From Litchfieldella xinjiangensis (lineage in GTDB: Bacteria; Pseudomonadota; Gammaproteobacteria; Pseudomonadales; Halomonadaceae), in assembly GCF_000759345.1 (NCBI RefSeq), contig NZ_JPZL01000004.1:434001-498000 (forward strand): a DNA stretch of 64,000 nt, given 5' to 3'. The stretch's first letter is position 1; every line of letters begins with the position of its first letter. A model generated the notes under the pieces. That model worked only from the letters and a program-made list of their open reading frames with translations, searched no databases and was not told the DNA's origin. Positions 47,021-59,422 of this stretch are shown here, one piece after another. Position numbers and translations under genes: made by a program.

Positions 47021-48369
47021 CCCCTGCCCGCACGACAACCAGAGAAGGCTTCCCTGCGCAGCCAACCTCCCTGCGCCAGGCCGTGGCAGGCATGGCGATC
47101 CTGGTCGGCCTGCTTCTGCAAATCTCACGGTTCACTGCGTTTCCGGTCAACCCCGATCTGGTGGGGTATGCCTTTTGGCTGGCTGCCCTGCTGTTATGGA
47201 TCGACCTCAACCCACTTACGCGTTGGCAATCCGGGGGGCTGGCCGCCATCGGTCTGGTGCTGCTGGGGGTATGCCGGTGGCGCTATGACGTGGCGATCGA
47301 TTGGTCATCGATTCTCAACGGCAACACCTATGTGGTGGCCATGCTGGTCGGGGTCAGCTTCATCGGCCTGCTGGGCCAGGGCAAGGCGCCCTCGGGGGCA
47401 CCCGGGCGAGCTACGATGGGCGCCAATGGAATCATCAGCACCTGGCTCAGCGTGCACCTGCTCGGAGCGATTCTCAATCTATCGTCGGTATTCATGGTAG
47501 GAGACCATATCAAGGCACGAGGCGGTCTAGGGACAGCCCAGATACTGACCCTGAATCGTGGCCTGTCGAGTGCCGCCTTCTGGTCGCCCTTCTTCGCCTC
47601 GATGGGCGTGGCAATGAGTACGGCGCCGGACATGGCCTTTGCATGGATCGTGTCCTTTGGTTTGCCACTGGCACTCCTGTCGGGGCTGGTCACTCGCCTC
47701 GAAATTCCGCGGCGCTACGCGTTGGACGATATTCAGGGCTTCTCGTTATCGCCGGCCAGCCTGTTCATGCCTCTTTCAATGGCCGCTCTCGTGATGCTGT
47801 TTCACTACGTGATCACCCCAGCCCTGTCGATCGTCAGCATCATCACCTTTCTGTTACCTGGGGTCGCCCTGCTTTTCCAGATGCGCTATGGCGTGCCAAG
47901 CGCGGCGCAACGCGTACTCCAGCATGCCCGAACGCGGTTGCCTGCCATGCGCGGCGAAATAACGCTTTTTCTGTGTGCAGGGCTCTTTACGCTAGGGCTT
48001 TCAAGTCTCATCGACGCCGCTACCGGAAGCCAGTGGGTCTTGTTCGAGCGTTTCGGGATACGTGAGGCCACGCTGAGCTATCTGGGTATCGTGTCGAGTG
48101 CGGTAATCGGCCTGCATCCGATCATCGGCGTATCAGCCCTGGCTTCGATGCTCGATCTCGACACCGTGAATCATACGCTGCTGGGTTTCGTGTGCCTGTC
48201 GGGCTGGGGCGTAGGGGCCGCCATCGGCCCCCTTTCTGGTATCAACCTGTCACTACAAGGGCGCTACGGGATCGGCAGCTATCGGCTCATGCGCCTCAAT
48301 ATTCCCTATGCCCTAGCCATGTCATGCCTGGTATTTTTCGCCATCATGCTGCTCGATGCTCTGATGTAG
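47014..48369 (+). CDS. Polytopic membrane protein, possible transporter
   Basis: This 451-residue protein has about 11 to 12 hydrophobic segments spread over its whole length. The two halves look internally similar: GVSFIGLLGQGKAP... and ...YLGIVSSAVIGLHPIIGVSALASM, with a loop STWLSVHLLGAILNLSSVF reminiscent of ion-transporter re-entrant segments. I do not recognise a named family with certainty. Its ATG lies within the end of the LysR gene, so the two are probably translated together, suggesting that it moves a metabolite sensed by that regulator. Confidence 0.75.
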   Translation: MVTPARTTTREGFPAQPTSLRQAVAGMAILVGLLLQISRFTAFPVNPDLVGYAFWLAALLLWIDLNPLTRWQSGGLAAIGLVLLGVCRWRYDVAIDWSSILNGNTYVVAMLVGVSFIGLLGQGKAPSGAPGRATMGANGIISTWLSVHLLGAILNLSSVFMVGDHIKARGGLGTAQILTLNRGLSSAAFWSPFFASMGVAMSTAPDMAFAWIVSFGLPLALLSGLVTRLEIPRRYALDDIQGFSLSPASLFMPLSMAALVMLFHYVITPALSIVSIITFLLPGVALLFQMRYGVPSAAQRVLQHARTRLPAMRGEITLFLCAGLFTLGLSSLIDAATGSQWVLFERFGIREATLSYLGIVSSAVIGLHPIIGVSALASMLDLDTVNHTLLGFVCLSGWGVGAAIGPLSGINLSLQGRYGIGSYRLMRLNIPYALAMSCLVFFAIMLLDALM

Positions 48370-48373
48370 CTCA

Positions 48374-51681
<3,308 letters not shown>

Positions 51682-51708
51682 GGCTACGCATCCGTTCGGG
51701 AGACAGTC

Positions 51709-52212
51709 ATGAAGCGGCGACAATTCCTGCAGGTATCGCTACTCGGCGCGGCGTCCTTGATTCTCGCCGGGTGCGGCTTTCGCCTACGGGGTTACCAGAC
51801 CGAAGGCCTGGGACTCGAGGCCCTGAGCTACGTGCCCGCCGACAGCGAGCTTGCGCCTATCGTGCGCAATGCGCTGATAAACGCAGATATTCGACTCCTG
51901 GCTGATGCCCCGCTTCGCCTGAACCTCGACCCTGAAAGGATCAGCGAAACATCGCTCACCCATGGCGATGCCGGCAGCCAGGAAATTGTCATTCGCCTAA
52001 CGGCGCCGTTCTCGGTGCAACGTACCGAAGACGGTGCCTACCTGCTCAATCAGCAACAGCTCGATGTCGAGACCACGCTCAACGTCAGCGACGACAACCT
52101 GCTCGCTCAGGACAACATCCGCGCCGAGGCGCATGAGCAACTGCGCCGCGATGCAGCCCGCCAACTCCTCGAGCGCCTGCGTCCGCTGGCCGAATCCCAG
52201 GCCAATCGCTGA
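51709..52212 (+). CDS. lptE: LPS-assembly lipoprotein LptE
   Basis: This 167-residue outer-membrane lipoprotein plugs and folds LptD for LPS export. The lipobox is LILAGC (Cys22), followed by GFRLRGYQTEGL, the typical LptE opening. The signal peptide is odd: it begins MKRRQFLQ, close to a twin-arginine motif (RRxFL), whereas LptE normally uses Sec. It is linked to holA by a 1-bp overlap, and leuS precedes it by 27 bp. Confidence 0.93.
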   Translation: MKRRQFLQVSLLGAASLILAGCGFRLRGYQTEGLGLEALSYVPADSELAPIVRNALINADIRLLADAPLRLNLDPERISETSLTHGDAGSQEIVIRLTAPFSVQRTEDGAYLLNQQQLDVETTLNVSDDNLLAQDNIRAEAHEQLRRDAARQLLERLRPLAESQANR

Positions 52213-53270
52213 TGAAGGTCTTTCCCGACAAGCTGACCGAGGCGCTGGAGAAGAAACTGCCCCCGGTCGTCATCGTCGCGGGGGACGAACCGCTACTGCA
52301 TATCGAGGCCTGCGACACGGTGCGTGCCCGCGCCCGCGAGCAAGGGATCGAGGAGCGAGAGGTGCTGCATGTGGAAGGCAACTTCCCATGGGGTCAGCTC
52401 CTGGAATCTGCGACCAGCATGTCGCTCTTTGCCTCCAGCAAGCTAATCGAGCTGCGGCTCGGTTCACAGTCGCCCGGCCAGGAGGGTAGCCGGGCACTGG
52501 AAGCCTATGCCGAACGGCTCGGTGACAGCGATAATGTCCTGCTCATCTCGGCCGCCAAACTCGACCGCAAACTGCAGCAAAGTAAATGGTTCAAGGCCAT
52601 GGACAAGGCCGGGCTGTACGTCCCGGTGTGGCCCGTGGATCATCAGCGCCTCGGCTTCTGGTTGCGCGACCGCGCCGGTCGCCATGGCCTGACGCTCGAT
52701 ATGGACGCGGCACGCCTGCTCGGCGAGCGAACCGAAGGCAACTTGCTGGCGGCCGATCAGGAACTGCAGAAACTCGCACTGATTCTTCCCCCCGGGGCAC
52801 GTCCGGATGTCGCCACGATCGCCAGCGGCGTCGAGGACAGTGCCCGCTACGATATCTTCACCCTGACCGAGGCCTGCCTGCGGGGTGAGCGTGAACGTAC
52901 CTCACGGATCGTACGTGGGCTGAAAGGCGAAGGTGTCGAAGCGCCGATCGTGCTGTGGGCGCTGACGCGGGAAATGCGCATCCTGCTATCGCTGTATCAG
53001 CATCTCGACCAGGGCCAGAGCTTCGAGCACGCCTGCAAGGCTCAGAAGCCGCCCATCTTCGACAAGCGACGCCCCGCCTACCAGCAGGCACTGAAGCGGT
53101 TACCGGTCAAGCGTCTGCACAAGCTCCTGCTGTTTGCCCAGCGCCTCGACCTGGCCATCAAGGGTGCGAGCCCACTGCCCCTCTGGGAAGGACTACACGA
53201 CCTGGCCCTGACTCTTGCTGGTGGCCGCGGGGTGTTGGCGGAGTCGCCGATCGCCTACAAGGTTGGCTGA
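52212..53270 (+). CDS. holA: DNA polymerase III subunit delta
   Basis: This 352-residue clamp-loader wrench subunit opens the beta clamp. An N-terminal RecA-like domain begins PPVVIVAGDEPLLHIEACDTVR; ARDYDIFTLTEACLRG-like and VLWALTREMRILL helices match the family C-terminal collar. Gene order leuS-lptE-holA is standard; nadD, which often follows, is absent here. Confidence 0.95.
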   Translation: MKVFPDKLTEALEKKLPPVVIVAGDEPLLHIEACDTVRARAREQGIEEREVLHVEGNFPWGQLLESATSMSLFASSKLIELRLGSQSPGQEGSRALEAYAERLGDSDNVLLISAAKLDRKLQQSKWFKAMDKAGLYVPVWPVDHQRLGFWLRDRAGRHGLTLDMDAARLLGERTEGNLLAADQELQKLALILPPGARPDVATIASGVEDSARYDIFTLTEACLRGERERTSRIVRGLKGEGVEAPIVLWALTREMRILLSLYQHLDQGQSFEHACKAQKPPIFDKRRPAYQQALKRLPVKRLHKLLLFAQRLDLAIKGASPLPLWEGLHDLALTLAGGRGVLAESPIAYKVG

Positions 53271-53303
53271 GCTCAAACCTAGAAATGCATTCCTCCGCAG
53301 GTC

Positions 53304-53768
53304 CTAAACCAGCCCACAACAACTCTTGAACTTATATCCCGTGCCACACGGGCAAGGGTCGTTGCGCCCCGGCTTGAGGCGCGAGACGTTGGGTACACCG
53401 TCTTGGTATACCCAGCGTGCTTCTCGGTAGACAAAGCGCGACTCTTCCTCGAGTACTGCCCAACGCCGTCGTTCACGAAACGTGGCACGAAAGCGCACCC
53501 GCCCCGAGTCGCCCGACTGGGCATGCTCGAGAATGTCGAGCCGCATCCATTCAGTATCGGAAAGGTCTCCCAGAGAGCTAGGGCGTGTATCGGGATGCCA
53601 GGTCTCGAGCAGATAGCCTGCCAGCCCCATTGCAAAGGCACAGTAGCGGGAGCGCATGAGCGCTTCTGGCGTGGGCGGTGTAGCCTCGCCGAGATGAAAG
53701 CGCTCGCAACAATCGCCGTAGCGCTGTCTGGAGCCACACGGGCAGGCAAAAGATGGTGTCAGGGCCAT
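53304..53768 (-). CDS. YchJ-family protein with two SEC-C motifs
   Basis: This 154-residue protein has metal-binding SEC-C motifs at both ends: CPCGSRQRYGDCCERFH at the N-terminus and CPCGTGYKFKSCC at the C-terminus. Between them lies the NTF2-like YchJ middle domain (ALMRSRYCAFAMGLAGYLLETWHP). The function is unknown. I chose ATG 53768 because a GGAGG site sits just upstream; the frame extends to 53894 without one. It is convergent with holA. Confidence 0.93.
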   Translation of the reverse strand: MALTPSFACPCGSRQRYGDCCERFHLGEATPPTPEALMRSRYCAFAMGLAGYLLETWHPDTRPSSLGDLSDTEWMRLDILEHAQSGDSGRVRFRATFRERRRWAVLEEESRFVYREARWVYQDGVPNVSRLKPGRNDPCPCGTGYKFKSCCGLV

Positions 53769-54053
53769 GCCCCCCTCCGTTCGCATATGGGCCTTTATTT
53801 TACCTCTCAGAGCTTGACGACAACAGTCGGCTCGGTCGTTGACATGGCTTACTGCCACCCAGCTTGCATATCCCCGGTGGCGTCGGTCAGTCATGCCAAG
53901 CCGGAGGACATGGGGTATCAGTGTCGTAAATTCATTCGGAAAAAGGCATGAAAATCATGGCGGTTCGGTTCTATACTAATCGATGCATCGCGTAAGTAGA
54001 CATCGGATCATTCAACACGCTGGAAGCCAGTCCACCCAATAAGGAACATTCCC

Positions 54054-54446
54054 ATGAAGAAACTGACCCGTGTTCTTAGCCCTCTTCTCATTCTTTTCCT
54101 GACCGTTGCCAGCCTGCCGGTCGCTGCAGCCCCGCAGCCCGCTTCGTCGCTGATTTCGACTCAAGATGCGCTGCAAGCCGACCAGCGTCGTAGCGATCGT
54201 GAACGAATCAATGAACTCCTGGCACGCCAGGACGTGCAGGAGCAGTTGCAGGCCCAAGGGGTCGATCCTGCCGATGTAGAAGCGCGTGTCGCCGCGCTAT
54301 CCGACGAGGAAGTTCGCCAAATGGCCGAGCACCTTGATGAGCTCCCCGCCGGTGCCAGCGTCGTGGGCGCCCTGGTGTTCATCTTCGTCGTCTTGCTGGT
54401 GACCGACATCCTCGGCCTGACCAATGTTTTCCCGTTCACTCGCTGA
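54054..54446 (+). CDS. PA2779-family membrane protein
   Basis: This 130-residue protein has a signal peptide (ending about VAAAPQ), a conserved middle domain (IDALQADQRRSDRERINELLARQDVQEQLQAQGVDPADVEARVAALSDEEV pattern, about 40-95) and a C-terminal membrane segment (SVVGALVFIFVVLLVTDILGLTNVFPF). It always occurs with a PA2778-type peptidase gene, as here, directly downstream. The function is unknown; the pair is presumed to work together in the envelope. Confidence 0.88.
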   Translation: MKKLTRVLSPLLILFLTVASLPVAAAPQPASSLISTQDALQADQRRSDRERINELLARQDVQEQLQAQGVDPADVEARVAALSDEEVRQMAEHLDELPAGASVVGALVFIFVVLLVTDILGLTNVFPFTR

Positions 54447-55415
54447 GTGCGGAAGATGCCAAGCAATTTGAATCATCTGCTACAGCAAAACGCCCGCCTC
54501 GCGGGCGTTTTGCTGTTTATCCTTGCGCTGGGTCTGATATCGGGGTGTGCCAGTGGACCTCGCCTTGCCAGCCCCGCCGAGATGGGTGTCACCGAGCAGG
54601 TCAAGCTCGATCATGTGCCGTTTCATGGGCAACGCGATTACCAATGCGGTCCTGCTTCTCTGGCAATGGCACTCAATGCATCAGGTGTCGATGTGGATGT
54701 CGACACGCTGATTCCCCAGGTCTACCTCCCCGGACGGGAAGGAAGCCTGCAACCCGAGATGCTGGCGACGCTACGCCGCTACGAACGTATCGGCTTCGTG
54801 ATCGATGGTCGCTTCGAGACGCTTTTCCAGGAACTCGACGCGGGCCATCCCGTCGTCGTGATGCAGAATCTCTCCCTACCGGCATGGCCGATGTGGCACT
54901 ATGCCGTCGCCATCGGATATGACCTCGAAGATGAGGTCATGATCGTCCATAGCGGCATGGAACCGGCAAGACTCGAGTCCTTCAAACGCTTCGATTCGAC
55001 CTGGGCACGTAGCGGCTACTGGGCCTTCGTCGCCCTGCCACCGGGCGAGTTGCCAGTGAGTATCGGCCCTTCACGGGCCATGGATGCGATAGCCGCGTTC
55101 GAGCATGCTCAAGGCACCGAAGCTAGCCTGCCCGCCTGGCAGGCAACCGTGTCACGCTGGCCTCAGCATGCGATGGCCTGGTTTGCCTTGGGCAATGCCC
55201 AGCATGCCAACGGCGATGCCACTGCGGCGGCCGAATCCTTCGAGAAAGCCACCGACGAGGATCCGACGCTGACGGTAGCCTGGCTCAACCTGGGCCTGAC
55301 CCTGGAAGGCCTGGGCGAGATTCAGCGGGCCCGACAGGCACTCCAGCAGGCTGCCAGCGCCTCCGGGCAGTGGCAGGAAACAGCTCGCCAAGCGCTTATC
55401 CGCCTAGACGGTTAA
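54447..55415 (+). CDS. PA2778-family lipoprotein: C39-like cysteine peptidase with TPR
   Basis: This 322-residue predicted lipoprotein has lipobox ISGC (Cys34). The C39-like domain (about 50-195) has the nucleophile Cys67 in YQCGPASLAMAL, His151 (MWHYAVAIGYD) and Asp159. Two or more TPR repeats (about 215-315) follow. The start is GTG at 54447, immediately after the PA2779 stop; an ATG three codons on is equally possible. A strong terminator-like hairpin lies within its signal-peptide coding region (54482-54516). C39 domains normally cleave bacteriocin leaders; no substrate gene is seen. Confidence 0.87.
   Translation: MRKMPSNLNHLLQQNARLAGVLLFILALGLISGCASGPRLASPAEMGVTEQVKLDHVPFHGQRDYQCGPASLAMALNASGVDVDVDTLIPQVYLPGREGSLQPEMLATLRRYERIGFVIDGRFETLFQELDAGHPVVVMQNLSLPAWPMWHYAVAIGYDLEDEVMIVHSGMEPARLESFKRFDSTWARSGYWAFVALPPGELPVSIGPSRAMDAIAAFEHAQGTEASLPAWQATVSRWPQHAMAWFALGNAQHANGDATAAAESFEKATDEDPTLTVAWLNLGLTLEGLGEIQRARQALQQAASASGQWQETARQALIRLDG
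54482..54516 (+). terminator. Terminator-like hairpin inside the peptidase coding region
   Basis: A perfect 16-bp stem, ACAGCAAAACGCCCGC (54482-54497) and GCGGGCGTTTTGCTGT (54501-54516), has a CTC loop and is followed by TTAT. It begins 36 nt after the PA2779 stop, where a terminator would be expected, yet codes for codons 12-24 of the downstream lipoprotein signal peptide. Translation may decide whether transcription continues. Confidence 0.7.
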
Positions 55416-55462
55416 GCACTGGTTGGTCATTCACGAACGCCAGAAGATGGAGCTAGGCCGCC

Positions 55463-56413
55463 ATGGCAAAAATAGCGATATACGGTGCCGGGGGCGTGGG
55501 CGGCTACTTTGGGGGTCGCCTGGCCGAAGCGGGTCATGACGTGACCTTCATCGCCCGGGGGGAGCATCTGACTGCACTTCAACGCGATGGGCTCAAGGTA
55601 ACGAGCATCGCTGGCGATTTTACAGTCGCTCCCGTCAACGCCACGCCGTTACCGAGCGAGGTCGGGCCGGTCGATTATGTGATCGTGGCAGTCAAGGCTT
55701 GGCAGGTAGCCGAGGCCGCCGAGGCAATGCACCCTATGCTCGGCCAAGATACGCTGGTCGTTCCGCTTGAGAATGGTGTAGAAGCCGCGGATCATCTCGC
55801 ACGAATTATCGGGCGCCAGCATGTCATTGGTGGGCTTTGCGGGATCCTGGCCTGGCGGGAAGCCCCGGGGCATATACGTCATGCCGGCGTCGACCCCTTC
55901 ATACGCATCGGCGAACTCGACAAACACCCCAGCGAACGCGTTCAGCAGTTAAAGGCGATCCTGGACGGGGCGAACGGAGTCAGTGCCGAAGTCGTCGATG
56001 ACATACATGTCGCCATCTGGAGCAAGTTCCTGTTCATTTGCGCCATGAGCGGCATCGGCAGCATTACGCGTGCGCCGATCGGCGTCACACGTGCCTTGCC
56101 GGATACGCGTCAGGTTATCGAGGACATACTCTCGGAAATCTATCAGGTAGCCCGCGCCAAGGGTATCGCGTTGCCCTCCAATGCCATCACCCGGGCCATG
56201 GCATTCATCGACAGTCTTCCTGAAAAGAGTACCGCCTCGATGCAGAGGGATATCATGCAGGGGCTGCCATCGGAATTGGACGCCCAGAATGGTGCGGTGG
56301 TCAGACTCGGTATCGAGTACAGCGTGGATACACCGGTAAACCGTGTCATCCACGCCGCCTTGCTACCGCAGGAAATGCATGCCCGCGGGGTCGAGGCTGG
56401 ACCCAGCCACTGA
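55463..56413 (+). CDS. panE: 2-dehydropantoate 2-reductase
   Basis: This 316-residue NADPH-dependent ketopantoate reductase belongs to the ApbA/PanE family. The Rossmann glycine loop IYGAGGVGGYFGG is at residues 5-17, VVPLENGVEAAD is the cofactor segment, and the catalytic Lys lies in VAIWSKFLFICAMSGIGSITR. It serves pantothenate/CoA synthesis, although ApbA/PanE paralogues can act on other 2-oxo acids. It stands alone, convergent with a PEBP gene after 4 bp. Confidence 0.9.
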   Translation: MAKIAIYGAGGVGGYFGGRLAEAGHDVTFIARGEHLTALQRDGLKVTSIAGDFTVAPVNATPLPSEVGPVDYVIVAVKAWQVAEAAEAMHPMLGQDTLVVPLENGVEAADHLARIIGRQHVIGGLCGILAWREAPGHIRHAGVDPFIRIGELDKHPSERVQQLKAILDGANGVSAEVVDDIHVAIWSKFLFICAMSGIGSITRAPIGVTRALPDTRQVIEDILSEIYQVARAKGIALPSNAITRAMAFIDSLPEKSTASMQRDIMQGLPSELDAQNGAVVRLGIEYSVDTPVNRVIHAALLPQEMHARGVEAGPSH

Positions 56414-56417
56414 GCGA

Positions 56418-56894
56418 TCAGTCACGTTGATAAGTGCCCACCAGGCGGTTCATGCCCAGCAGATGGGGCTCGACCTTGCTAAGTAGCTCGCCGAGAGACA
56501 AGCCTTCCGGAAGGTCGAGCTGCTTATCCAGTGCCAGTATCCAGAAATAGTATCGATGCAGGCCATGGCCCTCCGGAGGCATCGGCCCACCATAGCCGAC
56601 ATTACCGAAATCGTTGTTGCCGGCGGTACCCGCCTGGGTCCCCTCCTCCAGGCTCGTGGTCGATGCAGGCAGGTTATATAGCACCCAATGCACGAAACCA
56701 TACAGGCCATTCTGTACCAGCGGCGCATCGGGGTCATGACAGATCACGGCAAAGGCCTGGGTACCTTCAGGTGCCTCACTCCAGCGAAGCGCCGGTGAAA
56801 CGTCCTGCCCCTCTGCGGAATGCTTGGTGGGAATATTGTCTTGCGCTTCAAACGCCTCGCTCTCCAGCTTGATGCTTGATAGGGCGAACGCCAT
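56418..56894 (-). CDS. YbhB/YbcL-family (PEBP, Raf-kinase-inhibitor-like) protein
   Basis: This 158-residue protein shows the phosphatidylethanolamine-binding fold: PTKHSAEGQDVSPALRWSEAPEGTQAFAVICHDPDAP (DPDAP), FVHWVLYNLP and GYGGPMPPEGHGLHRYYFWILAL. Bacterial members are cytoplasmic or periplasmic proteins of unknown role; here there is no signal peptide. ATG at 56894. Confidence 0.95.
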   Translation of the reverse strand: MAFALSSIKLESEAFEAQDNIPTKHSAEGQDVSPALRWSEAPEGTQAFAVICHDPDAPLVQNGLYGFVHWVLYNLPASTTSLEEGTQAGTAGNNDFGNVGYGGPMPPEGHGLHRYYFWILALDKQLDLPEGLSLGELLSKVEPHLLGMNRLVGTYQRD

Positions 56895-57130
56895 GACGAA
56901 AGTCCTCCTGGTGGAAGTGTTGATGGGTTCGAAGCAGCGCGCCTCGGCTATCCTTTACTGTACATTCGAAGAGAAGTCCTTGGCTGTCAATCGCATTGCC
57001 AGCCAGTGAGCCTTGGGTCCCAGCCCTTTTGCGTGTCGCGCGTACCGGTGAAGTAGCGTGATATCGACGAGTTGCCTCGCTTCGTGGCCCCTGATAGCGT
57101 TACATGACTCCCTACACTCAGGATGATGCC

Positions 57131-57334
57131 ATGGATCCTTCAGTCAATAGTGCCGTCAGTGCGTCACTGGTCATGCAGCAGGCGCAGACCCTACAACAAG
57201 CGCAGATGCAGATATTCCGGGAAGCGCTGGATACACAGCAGACCCAGGTCACCGCCCTGATGGAGTCGGCCACGACGCAATCGCGCCTGGCAACGGATGG
57301 CTCCGTGGGTACCCAGATCGATACTTACGCCTGA
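57131..57334 (+). CDS. YjfB-family putative motility protein
   Basis: This 67-residue protein reads MDPSVNSAVSASL..., followed by a Gln-rich amphipathic helix (QQAQTLQQAQMQIFREALDTQQTQ). It matches the small YjfB (PF14070) pattern of an N-terminal MD motif and a K/R-x-A-x-D-x-Q core. ATG 57131 has AGGA 7 nt upstream; an in-frame ATG at 57104 does not. YjfB proteins are associated with motility genes, but none is nearby. It is the first of three closely spaced small genes. Confidence 0.75.
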   Translation: MDPSVNSAVSASLVMQQAQTLQQAQMQIFREALDTQQTQVTALMESATTQSRLATDGSVGTQIDTYA

Positions 57335-57349
57335 GCCTGGCTCGTTGCC

Positions 57350-57685
57350 ATGTCCTACGATATCCGGATCAAGTCCCTGTACAGTGACATCGGCGAGGAT
57401 GGCGCCAGGGTTCTGGTGGATACGACATGGCCTGAAAGCCTGTCGTCCGCCGCGCTGGCGCTGACCGAGTGGGTTCCGGAAACACCGGCATCATCGGGTC
57501 AGGTCGCGCTCATGCGGCTGGCCCGTCAAGACCGTCTCACTCTACTGACCGCCCACCCCCTGCCGGCCCCTTCGCTTGACGCTCTTCGCAATAGGTTACT
57601 CGCCGAACTGGCAGAAGAGGATCGCCAGGCTGATGGCGATACACTCAGTTCGCCCCCCTGCTTTCTCCAGGATTTCGATCAATAG
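57350..57685 (+). CDS. Divergent DUF488 (YeaO-like) protein
   Basis: This 111-residue protein opens YDIRIKSLYSDIGEDGARVLVDTTWPESL, matching the DUF488/YeaO start (I-R-x-K-x-x-Y ... D-G-x-R-x-L-V-D-x-x-W-P). The usual R-G after W-P is replaced by ES, and the His/Glu-rich middle is missing. LTLLTAHPLPAPSLDALRNRLL matches the C-terminal LTLLY-strand and helix. I therefore call it a degenerate DUF488 domain of unknown function. It lies 15 bp after the YjfB-like gene and 15 bp before a flavodoxin-type gene. Confidence 0.6.
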   Translation: MSYDIRIKSLYSDIGEDGARVLVDTTWPESLSSAALALTEWVPETPASSGQVALMRLARQDRLTLLTAHPLPAPSLDALRNRLLAELAEEDRQADGDTLSSPPCFLQDFDQ

Positions 57686-57700
57686 CGTAGAGGTGCACTA

Positions 57701-58165
57701 ATGACCCGACGGCTACTCATCGTGGCCCACGCGCCTTCGCCCAATACCCGACGACTATTGGAAAGCGCGGAGCGAGGAGCTCGTCATGAAGATGTCGAGA
57801 ACGTCGAGGTCGTCGTGGTTTCACCCCTCGACGCAGGACCAGAGGACGTTCGCCGTTGTGATGCCATTCTTCTGGGCACGCCCGAGAACCTGGGCTACAT
57901 GAGCGGCGCGCTGAAGGATTTCTTCGATCGATGCTATTACCCGCTACTGGAAGAGACTCAAGGGCTGCCGTGTGCCCTGTATATCCGTGCTGGCCACGAC
58001 GGCACCGGGACCCAGCGTGCCGTCCAGAGCATCGTTACCGGACTACGCTGGCAATGGGCGCAGGAGCCGCTGATTTTGCGCGGGCAATGGCAGGCAGCGT
58101 TTGTCGATCAAGCCGAGGAGTTGGGCTTGTACATGGCGGCAGCCTTGGATAACGGCGTGATCTGA
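57701..58165 (+). CDS. Flavodoxin-family / NADPH-dependent FMN reductase-like protein
   Basis: This 154-residue protein has a flavodoxin-like fold: RLLIVAHAPSPNTRRLLES is the phosphate-binding loop (S-P-N-T), CDAILLGTPENLGYMSGALKDFFDR is the characteristic second flavin-contacting motif, and LPCALYIRAGHDGTGTQ is the third. It probably binds FMN and transfers electrons or reduces quinone-like substrates. It ends the three-gene cluster and is convergent with fadA, with a hairpin between. Confidence 0.88.
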   Translation: MTRRLLIVAHAPSPNTRRLLESAERGARHEDVENVEVVVVSPLDAGPEDVRRCDAILLGTPENLGYMSGALKDFFDRCYYPLLEETQGLPCALYIRAGHDGTGTQRAVQSIVTGLRWQWAQEPLILRGQWQAAFVDQAEELGLYMAAALDNGVI

Positions 58166-58170
58166 TACGA

Positions 58171-58194
58171 CAACGGCACCCGAGGGTGCCGTTG
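58171..58194. terminator. Bidirectional hairpin between the flavodoxin gene and fadA
   Basis: CAACGGCACC (58171-58180) pairs with GGTGCCGTTG (58185-58194), a 10-bp stem with a 4-nt loop, between convergent genes. There is no T-run on either side, so termination strength is uncertain. Confidence 0.5.
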
Positions 58195-58215
58195 AGGATG
58201 ACGACCGACGTCAGG

Positions 58216-59406
<1,191 letters not shown>

Positions 59407-59422
59407 CTAAAAGCGTGGTGGT

